From Clarkia xantiana subsp. parviflora (Eukaryota > Streptophyta > Magnoliopsida > Myrtales > Onagraceae): DNA of 64,000 nucleotides. Below the pieces are notes generated by a model. It saw nothing but the letters and a program-made list of their open reading frames with translations. It had not been told where the DNA came from and searched no databases. Numbering within the stretch: position 1 is the stretch's first letter; each line of letters begins with the position of its first letter. The stretch spans positions 8,497,203-8,561,202 of the forward strand of contig JAPTYO010000020.1 in assembly GCA_036873135.1 (NCBI GenBank). Direction: 5' to 3'. Both the position numbers and the translations under genes were made by a program. Below, one piece after another: positions 1 to 10,143 of the stretch.

Positions 1-75
1 TACATTCCTAACTTTTAATTTGTTTAATTTAGTTCTAAAATTTAAATATCGAACATTTGACCCTTTTATTTCTTC
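1..75. repeat. Remnant of a foldback-type element
   Basis: The first ~75 bases match, at roughly 85% by eye, the reverse complement of about 52630-52690. They also resemble the arms of the palindromic elements at 25221 and 27899, which share the wording 'gttcaatttagtcct'. This is a truncated arm of that family cut by the window edge. No coding sequence is seen. Confidence 0.5.
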
Positions 76-239
76 AGGCTCTCACAAGATTTGCATGGAC
101 ACTCTCTTTATTTTTCTGTAGCCGATTAAAGGGTGGTTGTGGCCCTAAATAAAAATGATTTTTTTTCTTTTTTTTTTTTTTTAAGAAAATTTAACGAAAA
201 CAATCAACAACAATTATGTACATGCCCCTAGTGGCAAAT

Positions 240-1310
240 CTGAAATTTCTAATTCAAAACATCTTCTAGAGAATGACTCAGTTGATTGAGTCAAAACATG
301 TTGATCGTGTCGACGCCCTGGATGGACCCTACGACAAACAGATGACATAGAAAATAATGTATTCTTTGTTGGACTTGGTCAAGGAAATTGGGTGCTCGAG
401 TGCCCTGGCCATTGCTCAATCTTAGCTGGGGATGCCCCATGGATAGCACCAATCGGGTTAGGCTCGTCACATGCTGGATGAATGGTTTGGTTGGTGAACA
501 CACATGGATGGTGTGAGTTTAGCACAGTAGTCCGCAAATGGTAAATTTGGGCATAGATATCGCCCGAGGTATCTGGGATAAATTCGACAGCTTGCGGCGA
601 GCAAAGGGCCGCACACGAGATGTGCTCTTAAGGAAAAACTCAAATTTTGGGGATAAAAATGATCACAACTTTTCTTACCTGGGTGTTGGATTTTTTCTAG
701 TGGAAAATGTGCTCGCTATGTGACTGGACCTGCTGCATGTCCTGATTTTCCTGCTCCATCTAGAAAACACAACTTGTATATGAACACCTGCCGGAAAGTA
801 AATGCCCATGGACCTCTGATGGAAGGCACCAACAATAATGTTTTCTTTGTTTGACATCTAAAATGTTCATTGATCAGCACATTGAATCTTCACGAGACTC
901 TCGATGATCTCTTGATATTTTCCCATCTCCGGACATGTCCGAGCTCAATAGGAGATGCCCCTTGGTTACCACCGACCGGCTTAGACCTCACCGTAAAACA
1001 GATGTACAACTTGGTTCGGGGACGCGTATGAATTCCACATATGGTAGGTGGAATTTTGACATGTAAGTCTTTGGGGCAATCACATTTCACGTGGTTGCGA
1101 CCTCGGTCGAAATGGTCGTCTTATCTGCAAAAAGAGTAGGGCCACTCAAATCTCAAGGAAAAATCAAGTACAATTCATCGTACCTGAGTGTTGGATATCC
1201 CGAGTGCGCAATTTGTGCTTCGTGCAACTGGATGGATGCACGTTCCTTTTTTTGGTTGCCGCATTTAGCCGGCATAACTTATATGTACATGATACCTTAA
1301 CCAATGGTAC
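240..1310. repeat. Degenerate ~0.5-kb tandem duplication, non-coding
   Basis: Two diverged blocks read in the same order. 'ggggatgcccc' near 427 pairs with 'ggagatgcccc' near 948. 'aataatgtattctttg' near 352 pairs with 'aataatgttttctttg' near 834. 'acctgggtgttgga' near 678 pairs with 'acctgagtgttgga' near 1181. The offset is about 480-525 bases. Short open frames occur on both strands but none resembles a known protein. It may be an internal non-coding part of an old retroelement; the function is not recognised. Confidence 0.35.
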
Positions 1311-1319
1311 CTGAAAAGA

Positions 1320-2233
1320 GTGAACGAAAAATCAGTCTAAAGAATATGAGAAATCATGCATGATTTTTTTGAAAACTCTAATGTCGTTCATTTCATAATT
1401 TTGATTACTATTTTTTTAAAAAAATGAATCAAAATTTATGATCTAAGTTGTTTTGCACCATCATGAAGTTTACTGAGTTTGCTGAGTGCACTATCTGACT
1501 CGAACGCAGGACAGATGCTTAAAAAAAGTTTTTTCAAAAAGGTTTTCTCGTCCTTTGTTTAAACTAAAATTATCGCACTCAACTGAGCGATTAGAATCAA
1601 AACTCTCATTTTTTAAACGCTTGCTCATGCGAATGTTGAAACGATATTGCCGAAAAAATGCAATACACCTTGAATAAAAACGAATGACACTTTGAATTTT
1701 TTTAAATGCTCATGCATGCTCGAAAATTAAAGTTCAACTATTAAGAAAGTCACAACTTACAACAAGTTTACCTGAATGATACATATGTACAAAATGAAAA
1801 ATCCAAGTAAAGTTATTTTTTTTTTGAAATAATGCTAATGCTATGCATATGAGATGCATACTTGAAATGAAAGTTCTATAGTTAAGAAAATTTACAAGTT
1901 ATCTGAAAATATTTTTTTGTTTTTTGTTTTTTTAAGAGAAAAAAAAATCAATGCATCCTAGTTGTCAAAAATAAAAATTCAGGTGAAAAGTTTTTTTTTT
2001 TTTTTTAAAGAATGCGTATGAGATGCACAAAAATAAATAGAAGATGCAAACTTAAAAATAAAAGTTCTACAACTAAAAAAAAATTACAATTTACCTGAAA
2101 GGTTTTTTTCAAAAATTATGCATATGAAATGCATGTCTTTTGAAAAAAAATCAGGTAAAAGGTTTTTTAAACAAAGAGCACTAAAACTAAGAGAGCTTAC
2201 GATTTATCTAAAAAGTTTTTTTTTTTAAAATAA
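1320..2233. repeat. AT-rich degenerate short-period repeats, left part
   Basis: Loose repeats every ~100-170 bases combine 'aatgcatatgaaatgca'-like text, 'aaagttctacaactaa'-like text, 'acctgaaaggttttt'-like text and T or A runs. No gene is seen. The same pattern resumes at 3167, so the 933-bp TIR element inserted into an existing repeat block. The block lies on the internal side of the minus-strand LTR at 4073-4586 and may be that element's variable non-coding region. Confidence 0.45.
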
Positions 2234-3166
2234 AGGGTTAAAAACCTATGAAAGGTCTGAACTATCAGCCATGTTAACGGGAGATGTCTGAAATTTAAAA
2301 AGTTAATAACAGATGTCTGAAATTTCAATTTTGTTGATTTGAGGTTTTCCGTCCATTTTTAGGGTTAAATTTAACAGAATTGTGTGAAATGACATTTTGG
2401 CCCCTTTAATATTTTGTTTTATTTAATATCCTATTTAAGAGAATGTGAAATGACAATTTCACCCCTAAAGTCAAATTAAAACCACCCAACTCCGGTCACC
2501 GCCACCTGACTCCGGCCACCACCACCCGACTCCGGCCACCACCACCCGACTCCGGCCATCACCACCTCGACTCCGACGACCACCACCTCGGCTCCGGCGA
2601 CCCGACTCCGGCCACCACCTTAGCTAAAAAGCTCCGATCGGAGCCAAAAAGCTCCGATCGGAGCCAAAAAAGGTCAGATCAGAGCCAAAAAGCTCAGATC
2701 GGAGCTTTGTGGCTCTGTGGCTCTGGTCGGAGCCACAGAGCTCCAGATCGGAGCCCAATCGGGGCCGGTGGCTCCGATTTGGGCCCAATCGGAGCCTTGG
2801 TGGTGGTCGTCGCAGTACGGTGGTGGTCGCCGGTGTACGGTGGTGGTCGCCGGAGTACGATTGGTGGTCGTCGGAGTACGATTGGTGGTCGCCGGAGTAC
2901 CGTGGTGGCTTCAAGGGCATTTTGGTCTTTTCACTCCAACCATGTGAGGGGCACATTGATAGAAGGAAATTTTTGGAAATTTATTTTACTTCCGGTCACA
3001 TGCCAAGCATGTGACCAACTTCCGTTAGTTTTAACGGAAAAAACTAACGGAGACCGTTGTTATCAACAAAACTGAAATTTCAGACCTCCGTTATTAACTT
3101 TTTAAATTTCAGACATCTCCCGTTAACATGGGTGATAGTTCAGACCTTTCATAGGTTCTTAACCCT
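2234..3166. mobile_element. Non-autonomous long-TIR (foldback, Mutator-like) element
   Basis: The two ends are inverted copies over about 105 bases, both starting AGGGTTAA, with about half a dozen mismatches. The 7-base sequence AAAATAA flanks both sides (2227-2233 and 3167-3173) and is a likely target-site duplication. The interior is GC-rich and partly palindromic: CCGGCCACCACC-type repeats at about 2476-2610 face GGTGGTCGCCGGAG-type repeats at about 2800-2905, around a centre of GATCGGAGC repeats. There is no transposase. Long TIRs and a composite GC-rich interior fit a non-autonomous Mutator-like or foldback element. A 7-base TSD is shorter than the 8-11 usual for Mutator, so the superfamily is uncertain. 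The interior ORFs are repeat artefacts. Confidence 0.75.
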
Positions 3167-4045
3167 AAAATAAATGCATACTGGATGCATTATTAAAACT
3201 AAAACAATTCAGGTAAAAATATTTATTAAATGATGCATATGAAATGCACGTTCGAAATTACTAGCTCTAATAGCTAAAGAGGAAGCACAATTTTTCCTAA
3301 AATGTTTTTTTTTTTTTTTTTGCATATTTGACGCGCTAACCAAAATTACAACTTACCTGAATAATATTTTTTTTTTAAAAAATAATGCGTATGAAACGAA
3401 GTTTGGAAAAAAAAAATCAGGTCAGATGTTTTTTAAAAAAAACAATGCAAATGAAATGCACGTATGTAAAGAAAATTTCTATAACTAAATGACTAACTAC
3501 TTAGCTGAAATTTTTTTTTTTTGTTTTTTTTAAAAATGCAATGAGATGAATGCATGAGAAATAAAGTTATACAGTTAGAAAAACTTACAGTTTACCTGAA
3601 AACCTCTTTACAAAAAAAATGTGGATATAACACGACAAGTTAGAGGGTAAAAAAAAAATGTGTGGCTTTGCTCTACAAGGTAGGTTCCACTGATAGGTTC
3701 CCGACACGGTGGTTTCCTCCCCCTATAAAGGGATCTCGGGACCTACACGAGCGAGTGAGTTTTTCCGAATCGTACCGGCGGAACTACCGCTCCGGTCGTA
3801 CCGTACTAAACCTCTGAGGTTCCTACTCGCCTTGGATTTGAGGCGTTTTGGACATTACACTAGAGTGGTGTGTGTGGGAATTCAAATAACACAACAAAGA
3901 AGAAGAGTCAGATACCATAAAAAAAATAACTTCACACCTGAAATTGCACAAAAACAACCAAGTTAGATGTAAAGTCAAAATAAAATAAAAATAAAGCTAC
4001 AAAAATAAAACATGGCAAAAAGTGAACATACTGAGCCCGAACCCT
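3167..4045 (-). other. AT-rich repeats and presumed internal leader of minus-strand gypsy element
   Basis: 3174-3650 continues the degenerate repeats seen left of the TIR element. 3650-4045 is less repetitive and lies just downstream, on the minus strand, of the PBS near 4050-4069, so it would be the 5' untranslated leader of that element. An 85-codon open frame at 3709-3966 on the plus strand shows no family resemblance and is probably chance. No gag or pol is visible on either strand. Confidence 0.4.
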
Positions 4046-4049
4046 CTAA

Positions 4050-4069
4050 CTTCCCCAGCAGAGTCGCCA
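4050..4069 (-). promoter_or_regulatory. Primer binding site of minus-strand LTR element
   Basis: On the minus strand the text TGGCGACTCTGCTGGGGA follows the LTR end CTGACA after a three-base spacer. A TGG start directly after an LTR is the hallmark of a tRNA primer site, here of a type met in plant Ty3/gypsy elements. I cannot assign the tRNA with certainty. Confidence 0.65.
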
Positions 4070-4072
4070 AAT

Positions 4073-4586
4073 TGTCAGACCTAAAATCTGACCTAAGGCG
4101 AATTACGATTTAAAAAACGTGGATTTTTTAAAATAGTCGCCACTAGTTAATTAAGGGTTAACTAGAAACCTAAATTTCCTTGGTAATAACGAATTAACAC
4201 CTAGGTATTAAATTGGTCTACGATAAAAAATTCGAATTCGGAGGTTCTATTACGGAAATAAAAACATTGTTTAAAAATCCGCCCTTTTGGGTAACTCAGT
4301 TCACGAATAAACAAATCAATTTAAATTAAATCAAATACCAACACATGAAAAGATAATCGACAGCAAACCCAACTCTAAAAAAAAAAAACTTAAACCATAA
4401 TTCCTAACTAAACCTAATAGTACTAGAAATACCAAAACATGCTTAAATAAAATCACAATCTAATATATTCAGTATGTACATATTAAGCCATTAATCCCAT
4501 GGTAATTAATTAAACTTAAACTAATTAAATCTAAACTACTTAATTAAGCGTAAGTATAATAATATAATGATAAATAAATATGAACA
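4073..4586 (-). repeat. LTR of an old minus-strand gypsy-type element
   Basis: On the minus strand this 514-bp AT-rich segment starts TGTTCATATT and ends GGTCTGACA, a canonical TG...CA pair, followed at once by the PBS. It is therefore the 5' LTR of an element whose body runs leftward. The partner LTR is not in the window. One base separates it from the plus-strand LTR starting at 4588, so the two LTR starts sit back to back. Confidence 0.55.
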
Positions 4587-4587
4587 T

Positions 4588-5006
4588 TGTAAACACCTAA
4601 TTTTGGTCCGCGCGTAGCACGTTCAAAATGTCATATGTGACGTAAAAAAAGGAATGAAGTATTTAAATATGGAAAGTCGCGAAGTTTCCAATGATAGGAC
4701 TGACTTAAATTAGGATAGTTATTTGTATTTATTGCAGAGAATATTTGTTGAATATTTAGAGTATATTTTCTGAATATTTAGCATTTATTGTTAGAATAAA
4801 TCAACAATATTTATTTCCTAGTTAGAATAGTCACTAGGTATTATAAATAGAGTTGTAATTTACATTGTATAGGGAGATAAATAGAAACGAGACACACATT
4901 CTTCGAAGTCGAGTTCACCGTCGTTACAATATTAATTCTAATAGTGTATTATTATTCATTATGTTATATATTATTATTGTTATCCTTGCTAGTAGTAATT
5001 AGGTCC
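4588..5006 (+). repeat. LTR fragment of the TGTAAACACC family (left part)
   Basis: It starts TGTAAACACCTAATTTTGG and matches, in inverse orientation, the fragment at 46514-46650, with shared blocks AAGTCGCGAAG and TTAGGATAGTTAT. A TATA-like motif, tataaatag, lies near 4841. The gypsy element at 5007-10138 interrupts it. The right-hand remainder resumes at 10139 after the duplicated GGTCC and probably ends near 10168. No PBS is recognised downstream, so the superfamily is open. Confidence 0.55.
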
Positions 5007-5388
5007 TGATGGGTTCCGATGTAATCGTTAGCCCCGTTAACAGCCAATGGACGGCGAGCAGGTCCAGTGGGCCTCGTGAAAAGCCTGGAAGGCCCAGAGG
5101 CCCAGTATGAAGGGTCCCGACTTTAGTGGTCCCGATGTATGAAGCTGAATGCTCCCGACAAGAAGCCTCTGAGTAGGCCCTGATATGCCTTAGTAAAGGC
5201 CCCGATAATAAAGCCCCGCAGAGGCTGGACCTGTCCCGTAGAGACTGAAGGTCCTGGGTGGTGATCTAGAATGAGACAACTCTGGAGTCTCCGACAGGAG
5301 TCGGGACTTGTGATCAGAGGATAAAGACCGAGAAACCCGCCTACTAGATAGAGTAGTGGGAGACGGTTAAAGATATAGATAAGTCCCC

Positions 5389-5510
5389 CGAGATACGCAG
5401 GGCGTGCCCGAGATACGCGGAGTATGGGTAAGATACGCGGAGCGTGGGGCGAAATCTACGGAATCCCTAACGAGATATACGGAATCGTGGCGAGATACAC
5501 GGAATCATGG
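5389..5510 (+). repeat. Minisatellite in gypsy LTR U3
   Basis: About seven imperfect copies of a 17-26-base motif of the form (c)gagatacgcggagyrtggg occur just upstream of the TATA box. The same block is in the 3' LTR at about 9756-9877. It was therefore present before the latest insertion. Its place before the core promoter would allow an enhancer-like role, but that is inference. Confidence 0.7.
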
Positions 5511-5557
5511 GCAAAACGGCCAATCACGGCCACAGGTAACTGAGTAACTTCCCCTCC

Positions 5558-5566
5558 TATATAAAG
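5558..5566 (+). promoter_or_regulatory. LTR TATA box
   Basis: The text tatataaag lies about 210 bases before the LTR end and is the only TATA-like motif in a GC-rich LTR. It should direct transcription of the gag-pol RNA. The matching 3' LTR copy is near 9925. Confidence 0.65.
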
Positions 5567-5772
5567 GAAGAAGTTACCTCAGAAAACCCGAATCATCTAA
5601 TACGAACTTAGACTTTTTGCTTACCACCCCATTGATCACATACTCATTTAAGTATCGGAGAGGGATCCTGGGTCACCACCCAGGTCATCCCCTTTTTGCA
5701 GGATTACGCGGAGCCCAGGAGTCCAAAGCTTTCCGTCAAGGACGTAACGGAGCTTCGCCCGTGATCCAACAT

Positions 5773-5790
5773 TGGCGCCGCCTGTGGGAA
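5773..5790 (+). promoter_or_regulatory. Primer binding site, TGGCGCCG type
   Basis: TTGGCGCCGCCTGTGGGA directly follows the LTR terminus CA. This primer site is typical of plant Tat/Athila-type gypsy elements. A near-identical site is at 53697 in the second gypsy element. Confidence 0.85.
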
Positions 5791-5825
5791 GCTTACGAAA
5801 AGTCAAGATAGCTTCTACCAGATCA

Positions 5826-7560
5826 ATGGCCGGTGGTGGCAAGAAGAAGCAAGTTCAGGCTGGCAGTTCCCGTCCCGCAGGAACTATGAATTCCCAGTTG
5901 CCAGAACGTGTTGCTGAACAAGGTGAGAACCCCGCTCTTTCCCAGACAGGGGGGCAGGGTGACGGTTATGAGGTCTCAGTCCGAAACACGGAGATGAACA
6001 GGCAGGATATCCCGCGTAGGGATGAAGATGAGGCTCCCCCAAACCCGGTGGGCCACGGAGGAGAAAGAGTCCCGCGAAGGGATGAAGGGTCGTCTTCGAA
6101 CTCGGAATTGGCCAAGGCAGTAGCAGATGCTATGCCCATGTTCTTGGCTGCCATGGAGGCCTTGCTGGACAAGAGAGAAGCCGCCAAGAGGGCGGAGTAG
6201 TTGCCTCCGCGAGAAGAATTACCTCCACCTCCCCCGAGGGTGGTCCCAGAAGAACAAGAGGTTCAGGAGGTTCCACCCAGGAGTAAGGGTAAAGAACCGG
6301 CGCACCTGGAGAAATTCGTGGTCGATGGCCCAGGACCGGTGCAAAACAGGACTATTCCCCTGAATGGCCCCATCACCCCCGATCAGGTGGTGAAGATCGT
6401 CAACATCTGCATGGGTGACCAGAAGCAGATGACATCGGAGTTGAGGGATCGATCCAGTCATCCTTTCATTCCGCGGCTGTTGGATACGGTCGCCCCGCCA
6501 GGGCTAGGCATCCCGACCATCAAGGAGTACGATGGTGAAGGAGACCCGGTTCGCCATGTTCAGAGACATGTCCAGGCTTGCATGGGAAGGACCTCGAACG
6601 ACGACCTTGTGTGTTCGCTGTTCCCGATTACTTTGGGAGAAAGGGCCATGACTTGGTTTTTCAGCCTCCCACCAGGGTGCATTACGTGCTGGGCGGACAT
6701 GCACGATCGGTTCATCAAACAGTATCAAGGTCGGAGGCGCCTTCTGAAGAGTGTAAGGTCCCTGACCCAGGTGGTGCAGAGGCCTGACGAATCGTTGGCA
6801 TATTACTACCAACGATTCACCGCCAGTGCCGCAGAGATCGATGAAGAGATATCGGAGGGAGAGACCATCCGTACTTTCCTGCGGAACTTGAGCGCTCCGT
6901 AGGGTTTCGACCTGATGCACAGTGTAGCCGCGAAGGCTGTGTGGAGTATGGAGGCCCTGCAAGCGAGGGTGAAACAGCAAATCGACATCCAGGAGTCGAA
7001 GATTGCTGCCGGAGAGCTCGATCCCCCGAGGTCGGGAAGAGGAAATCCATCGTCCAAGCCGTCGGATGATCGCAAAGGGAGCGACAAGTCGGAAGGGAGT
7101 AGAAACCGTGGTCGTCCCGAAAAAAGAGAAGACAAGCGTCCCCCGAGGAAGGACAATCGAGAAGGTCCCATCAATAGCTCGATGACTTCTGTGTTAGCTG
7201 TGATGGATCAGCAGGGACTCGCCCGATACCCTCCGAGGAAAGAAGGCGAATTCCTAGGAGGCCGCCCTGACCGCTATTGTCGCTACCATCGAGCCAATGG
7301 TCACGACACTGAAAACTGTCGGGAGCTGAAGAAGGAAATTGAGAAGCTGATCCAAAAGGGGAAGTTAAAAGAGTTCGTTGGAAGGGGAAGGTGTCGATCC
7401 CGCTCCAAAAGTCGGTCACGGTCCCGCTCCAAATCCCGTGATCGATCCCCGAAGAAGAAGAAGGTTGAGCAAGAAGCCTCAGGTTCGGGTGCCCGCAAGG
7501 AGAGGCGGGGAACTATCAACGTCATCCACGGAGGAATGGCGGCGGGAGGTGATACCTCTG
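5826..7560 (+). pseudogene. gag of the young gypsy element, two in-frame stops
   Basis: Structural capsid/nucleocapsid polyprotein. The frame opens with ATG at 5826 (MAGGGKKK), 52 bases after the PBS, and runs in one phase into protease and RT. Two TAG codons interrupt it, at 6198-6200 and 6900-6902. The retrotransposon-gag domain lies at about 6490-6990; recognisable parts include YDGEGDP, ERAMTWFFSLP and DESLAYYYQRF. A zinc knuckle CRYHRANGHDTENC is at 7278-7319. A basic, arginine/serine-rich stretch (RSRSKSRSRSRSKSRDRS) at about 7393-7449 may bind nucleic acid. Both breaks lie within gag, so they are not a normal gag-pol boundary. The rest of the frame is clean, which agrees with a recent insertion. 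Confidence 0.85.
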
Positions 7561-7619
7561 CCTCTCGGGAGAACTACGCTTCCCGCATATCTGCCGCGGT
7601 GGTGTTAGGCAAAAGGTCC

Positions 7620-8160
7620 CGGTCGTGGACTCTGAAGGAGGAAATGGTGATTTCTTTCTCGGCGGAAGATCTAGTAGGCGTGGAGAGCCCTCACGACGAC
7701 GCCTTGGTCGTGACCCTGGACGTGGACGGATTCGAGATGAAGCGGATCCTGATAGACGGAGGGAGTTCCTCCGACATCCTTTTCATGGATGCTCTGGAAG
7801 CCATGGGAAAGACAAAAAAAGACCTGACACAGGTGGACTTCCCGATGGTGGGATTCTCTGGTTCCACCTCTTATCCGTTGGGAATGATTACCTTACCGGT
7901 GGAGTTTGGTAGTGGCTGGAAGATGGAGAAGCGAAACGTAGATTTCGTCGTATTGGAGTCTGCGGGGGCATACAACGCTATTATCGGGAGGACCACTATC
8001 AACCCTCTCATGGCAGTCGCCTCGACGGTCCACCAGAAAATGAAGTTCCCGACTGACAACGGAGTCGGAGAGGTCAAGGGCGACCAAGTGGCGTCGCGAA
8101 AATGCTATGTTAACGCTACCCGAAGGAGAAGGAGGGAGGCCATGACTGTCCTTCAGACTG
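7620..8160 (+). CDS. Retropepsin (protease) domain
   Basis: Aspartic protease that would cut the Gag-Pol polyprotein. The active-site segment is ILIDGGSSSDIL, with its aspartate codon at 7755. Plant gypsy proteases of this group commonly have DGGSS rather than DTGAS. The flap-like segment FSGSTSYPLGMITLP and the C-terminal AYNAIIGRTTIN both fit the fold. It is in frame with gag upstream and RT downstream, so no frameshift is needed at either boundary. No stop codon lies within this part. Only the gag stops upstream block it. Confidence 0.85.
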
Positions 8161-8279
8161 ATGCCGATCCTCGAGAGGAGTATGGGCGTCCCGCCCCCAT
8201 GGAGGATCTGAAGGAGGTTGAGATTGATGGGCCTCAGAGGAAGGTGAAGATCGGGTCTGCTTTGTCGGAGGAAAGAGCC

Positions 8280-9373
8280 CGAGAGTTGATCGAGCTCCTG
8301 AAGGAGTTTAAGGAGCTGTTTGCCTGGTCCCCGAGTGATATGCCAGGAATCAGCCCTGATGTGATAGTGCACGAGCTAAAGATAGACCCCGTGATCAAGC
8401 CTATCGCGCAGAGAAGGCGTCCGATGGGCGCGGACAAGAGGATCGCGATCCAGCAAGAAGTAGGCAGACTGCTTGACGCTGGATTCATCAAGGAGCTCCG
8501 ATTCCAAACTTGGGTGGCTAACCCAGTCCTGGTGCGAAAGAGTAACGGAAAGTGGCAGATGTGTGTCGATTTCCGCGACTTGAACAAGGCCTGCCTGAAG
8601 GACTGCTACCCGCTCCCGAGGATTGACCAATTGGTGGATGCCACATCGGGACATGAGCTGCTGAGCTTCATGGATGCCTATTCCTGGTACAACCAGATCA
8701 AGATGGCAAAGGAGGATGCCCCCCATACGGCTTTCTATGCCGACAGTGACGTCTACCATTACGACGTGATGCCCTTCGCATTGATCAATGCCGCAGCAAC
8801 TTACCAGCGGATGGTGAACAAGTTGTTTGGAGACATGTTGGGGAAAACCATGGAGGCGTATGTGGATGACATGCTGGTGAAGTCCCGACAAGCAGGAGAC
8901 CATGTCCAGAACTTGGCGGCGGCGTTTGAGCGGATGAAGTTCCATCAGGTTCGGCTGAACCCCGACAAATGTGCTTTCGGGGTGAACTCGGGGAAGTTCC
9001 TAGGGTTCATGGTGAGCCAGAGAGGAATCGAGGTGAACCCTGAGAAGCTGCGAGCAATCGAGGAGATGCAGTCCCCGAAGACTCATCGGGAGGTTCAGGT
9101 GCTAAATGGCCGGTTGGCCGCGATGAATCGCTTCCTATCCAAGGCGAGTGACCGAGCCATGCCATTTTTTGACGTGCTGAGGGCCCACAAGAAGTTCGAA
9201 TGGTCCGACAAATGCGAGGAGGCATTCCAGGCACTCAAGCAGCACCTCCGTACCCTTCCACCGTTGGCGAAACCGGCTCCAGGCGAGCCGCTTTATCTCT
9301 ATTTGGCTGTTTCTGATGTGGCTGTTAGTTCTGTTTTGATTAAACTTGTCAAGGGCAACCAAGTGCCTATCTA
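8280..9373 (+). pseudogene. Reverse transcriptase with truncated RNase H
   Basis: The RT palm and finger motifs are readable in order: VANPVLVRKSNGKWQMCVDFRDLNKA is split across the known blocks, SFMDAYSWYNQI follows, and the catalytic YVDD is at 8859-8870 inside AYVDDMLVKS. The thumb/connection follows, with KFLGFMVSQRGIEVNPEK. RNase H begins at LYLYLAVSDVAVSSVLI and stops after about 30 residues at QVPIYY, where the frame runs straight into the 3' LTR and ends at 9396-9398. The remaining RNase H, integrase and the non-coding 3' part are absent. Some usually conserved positions differ (FALINAAATYQR), so RT activity is doubtful even without the truncation. Confidence 0.88.
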
Positions 9374-9375
9374 TT

Positions 9376-10138
9376 ATGGGTTCCGATGTAATCGTTAGCC
9401 CCGTTAACAGCCAATGGACGGCGAGCAGGTCCAGTGGGCCTCGTGAAAAGCCTGAAAGGCCCAGAGGCCCAGTATGAAGGGTCCCGACTTTAGTGGTCCC
9501 GGTGTATGAAGCTGAATGCTCCCGACAAGAAGCCTCTGAGTAGGCCCTGATATGCCTTAGTAAAGGCCCCGATAATAAAGCCCCGCAGAGGCTGGACCTG
9601 TCCCGTAAAGACTGAAGGTCCTGGGTGGTGATCTAGAATGAGACAACTCTGGAGTCTCCGACAGGAGTCGGGACTTGTGATCAGAGGATAAAGACCGAGA
9701 AACCCGCCTACTAGATAGAGTAGTGGGAGACGGTTAAAGATATAGATAAGTCCCCCGAGATACGCAGGGCGTGCCCGAGATACGCGTAGTATGGGTAAGA
9801 TACGCGGAGCGTGGGGCGAAATCTACGGAATCCCTAACGAGATATACAGAATCGTGGCGAGATACACGGAATCATGGGCAAAACGGCCAATCACGGCCAC
9901 AGGTAACTGAGTAACTTCCCCTCCTATATAAAGGAAGAAGTTACCTCAGAAAACCCGAATCATCTAATACGAACTTAGACTTTTTGCTTACCACCCCATT
10001 GATCACATACTCATTTAAGTATCGGAGAGGGATCCTGGGTCACCACCCAGGTCATCCCCTTTTTGCAGGATTACGCGGAGCCCAGGAGTCCAAAGCTTTC
10101 CGTCAAGGACGTAACGGAGCTTCGCCCGTGATCCAACA
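9376..10138 (+). repeat. 3' LTR of the young gypsy element, first bases lost
   Basis: This copy matches 5009-5771 over its whole length with about five substitutions, for example cctggaagg versus cctgaaagg. The expected terminal TG is replaced by the RT-side sequence 'tatt', so the deletion junction lies at 9373-9376. It ends ATCCAACA, followed by the TSD GGTCC. Confidence 0.9.
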
Positions 10139-10143
10139 GGTCC

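Larger units (their letters stand above)
5007..5771 (+). repeat. 5' LTR of the young gypsy element
   Basis: It starts TGATGGGTTCC and ends ATCCAACA, and the PBS follows after one base. A TATA box, tatataaag, is at about 5558. U3 carries a run of short repeats, GAGATACGCGGAG-like, at 5389-5510. The 3' segment CATTTAAGTATCGGAGAGGG, about 5645-5664, has a counterpart in the second gypsy LTR near 53500, which indicates the same lineage. Confidence 0.9.
5007..10138 (+). mobile_element. Young Tat-like gypsy element with an internal deletion
   Basis: Two LTRs, 765 and 763 bp, differ at about six sites by eye. They flank gag, protease and most of RT in one frame. A perfect 5-base TSD, GGTCC, lies at 5002-5006 and 10139-10143. 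RNase H after its first residues, integrase, the polypurine tract and the first bases of the 3' LTR are missing. The PBS type, the DGGSS protease and the C-X2-H-X4-GH-X4-C knuckle place it in the plant Ty3/gypsy Tat-like group by general resemblance. It cannot supply its own integration functions. Confidence 0.9.

Noticed and set aside
4050..4069. tRNA genes at the primer binding sites
   Set aside because: Only the complement of a tRNA 3' end is present at each PBS; no cloverleaf can be drawn from the flanking bases.
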